DNA of 32,771 nt. Origin: Comamonadaceae bacterium (lineage in GTDB: Bacteria > Pseudomonadota > Gammaproteobacteria > Burkholderiales > Burkholderiaceae_C). The stretch covers positions 1-32,771 of the forward strand of contig VIKI01000026.1 of the NCBI GenBank assembly GCA_008080595.1. The letters run 5' to 3'. Shown in pieces: positions 32,218-32,771 of the stretch; the first letter of the stretch is position 1; every line of letters starts with the position of its first letter. The notes beneath the pieces are model-generated. The model made no database searches. It was not told where the DNA came from and saw nothing but the letters and a program-made list of their open reading frames with translations. A program made the translations under genes and the position numbers.

Positions 32218-32771
32218 TCAAGGGGTGCTTCCGTTGGCCTGGTCTAACGCAATTTTGTTGGCCCACACAATGCGCCCTTGATCACTCATGTTCGAGACAA
32301 TGTTGGCCATCGAAACCTCATTGGGGCCACTGGGGTTGACACCGTTTACACCTTGCTGGTTGCGCATCTCGTCTTCCATCCAGCGGGTGATGGCAGCCAC
32401 CCGTTGATCCACGGTCATTAAATCCAGACGACTGCCGTTGACCAAACGGCGTAAATCACCGTTGTCCTTCAAAAACGCATCCAGTTGGGTGGCTACAGGC
32501 ATTCCCGAAGCGAGTTGCATTGCGCGATCTTGTTGATTGGCCGCAACATACTGCCTCAACGCACGTGTGGCATCTTCGGCATCGAACGCATTGATGTTCC
32601 CCCCAGCAGCGTTGTTAGCCAGAATGCCAGCTTGTTGGATGACTGCGGCGGCTCGGTTGGCATCAGCGATGATCATGGCATCAACAGCAGCTTGGTCGGC
32701 CGCAGCAGTTGATGCAGGTGCAGGTGCAGGTGCAGGTGCAGGTGCAGGTGCAGGTGCAGGTGCAGGTGCAG
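32218..32771 (-). CDS. Hypothetical protein with Ala-Pro repeat linker, 5' end outside window
   Basis: The minus-strand frame is open from the window edge to the TGA at 32218-32220, so the N-terminus is missing. The visible part opens with about ten Pro-Ala pairs encoded by a GCACCT hexanucleotide repeat, then STAAADQAAVDAMIIADANRA and a helical, Ala/Asn/Asp-rich domain of about 150 residues (QLDAFLKDNGDLRRLVNGSR, VDQRVAAITRWMEDEMRNQQ). I do not recognise a family. Pro-Ala linkers typically join an envelope anchor or signal to a distal domain. The open frame continues past the stop codon for about 95 codons, see findings. Confidence 0.65.
   Translation of the reverse strand, partial: APAPAPAPAPAPAPAPAPASTAAADQAAVDAMIIADANRAAAVIQQAGILANNAAGGNINAFDAEDATRALRQYVAANQQDRAMQLASGMPVATQLDAFLKDNGDLRRLVNGSRLDLMTVDQRVAAITRWMEDEMRNQQGVNGVNPSGPNEVSMANIVSNMSDQGRIVWANKIALDQANGSTP
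32714..32771 (+). repeat. GCAGGT hexanucleotide tandem repeat, running off the window
   Basis: A perfect array of GCAGGT, nearly ten units, reaches the window end and is coding on the minus strand as (Ala-Pro)n. Because the unit is 6 bp, copy-number slippage would change linker length without shifting the frame. Confidence 0.95.

Noticed and set aside
32714-32771. Hexanucleotide array as a CRISPR or iteron array
   Set aside because: The units are 6 bp with no spacers, and they are in frame with a coding sequence.

Overview
The window looks like the chromosome of a betaproteobacterium of the Comamonadaceae (Rhodoferax/Acidovorax/Polaromonas type). This rests on the GC-rich coding, the gene families present, and several copies of a small 'GCTAT...ATAGCT...AAGCG...AGGCCT' repeat that I know as common in that family. 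The genus is an inference. I see no rRNA, tRNA, CRISPR array or intact insertion sequence.

Layout. 1-4400 (minus strand): a truncated DUF898/YjgN membrane protein, a DTW-domain tRNA-modification enzyme, a HigB/HigA-type toxin-antitoxin pair, an unrecognised Cys-rich protein, a glutathione S-transferase and a small membrane protein. 4718-5530: a membrane-anchored alpha/beta hydrolase. 5935-8073: a solitary, visibly more AT-rich CHAT-domain (caspase-like) protein, flanked by about 400 bp of gene-poor sequence on each side. This is the best candidate for an accessory or defence-type gene.

8528-11039 (minus) is a compact copper-buffering bufferin operon: bufA1 (RiPP precursor), bufB (MNIO/DUF692 enzyme), bufC (DUF2063 partner) and doxX, joined by overlapping genes. 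Next come glutaredoxin grxC, a YHS-domain secreted protein and a divergent AraC-type regulator with a strong inverted repeat between them. 13311-20170 resembles the E. coli ydjXYZ-ynjABCDEF neighbourhood: an AhpD-like protein (ynjA-like), a TVP38-flavoprotein fusion, a CDP-alcohol phosphatidyltransferase (ynjF-like) and an ABC importer (ynjB, ynjC, ynjD-like). The bufA1 operon and the TVP38-flavoprotein gene carry nearly identical bipartite upstream motifs (TGTGTAAGAACC, 12-13 bp, CGACTAT), suggesting one shared ECF-type sigma regulon.

20341-24367: a degenerate HD-GYP-like protein, heptose adenylyltransferase rfaE2, a methyl-accepting chemotaxis protein, and an orphan periplasmic binding protein directly upstream of it with no permease. 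24655-28679 (plus): dtd, rodA, a 3-hydroxyisobutyrate-dehydrogenase-family gene and tldD, ended by a stem-loop. 29022-30656: flavocytochrome c sulfide dehydrogenase (fccA, fccB), ended by a clear terminator. 30846-32081: a secreted protein with two DUF1566/Lcl domains. The window ends inside a minus-strand gene encoding an Ala-Pro repeat linker made of a hexanucleotide tandem repeat.

Two adjacent genes (the dehydrogenase and tldD) appear to carry copies of the intergenic repeat inside their reading frames. Most other genes are ordinary housekeeping or metabolic genes.
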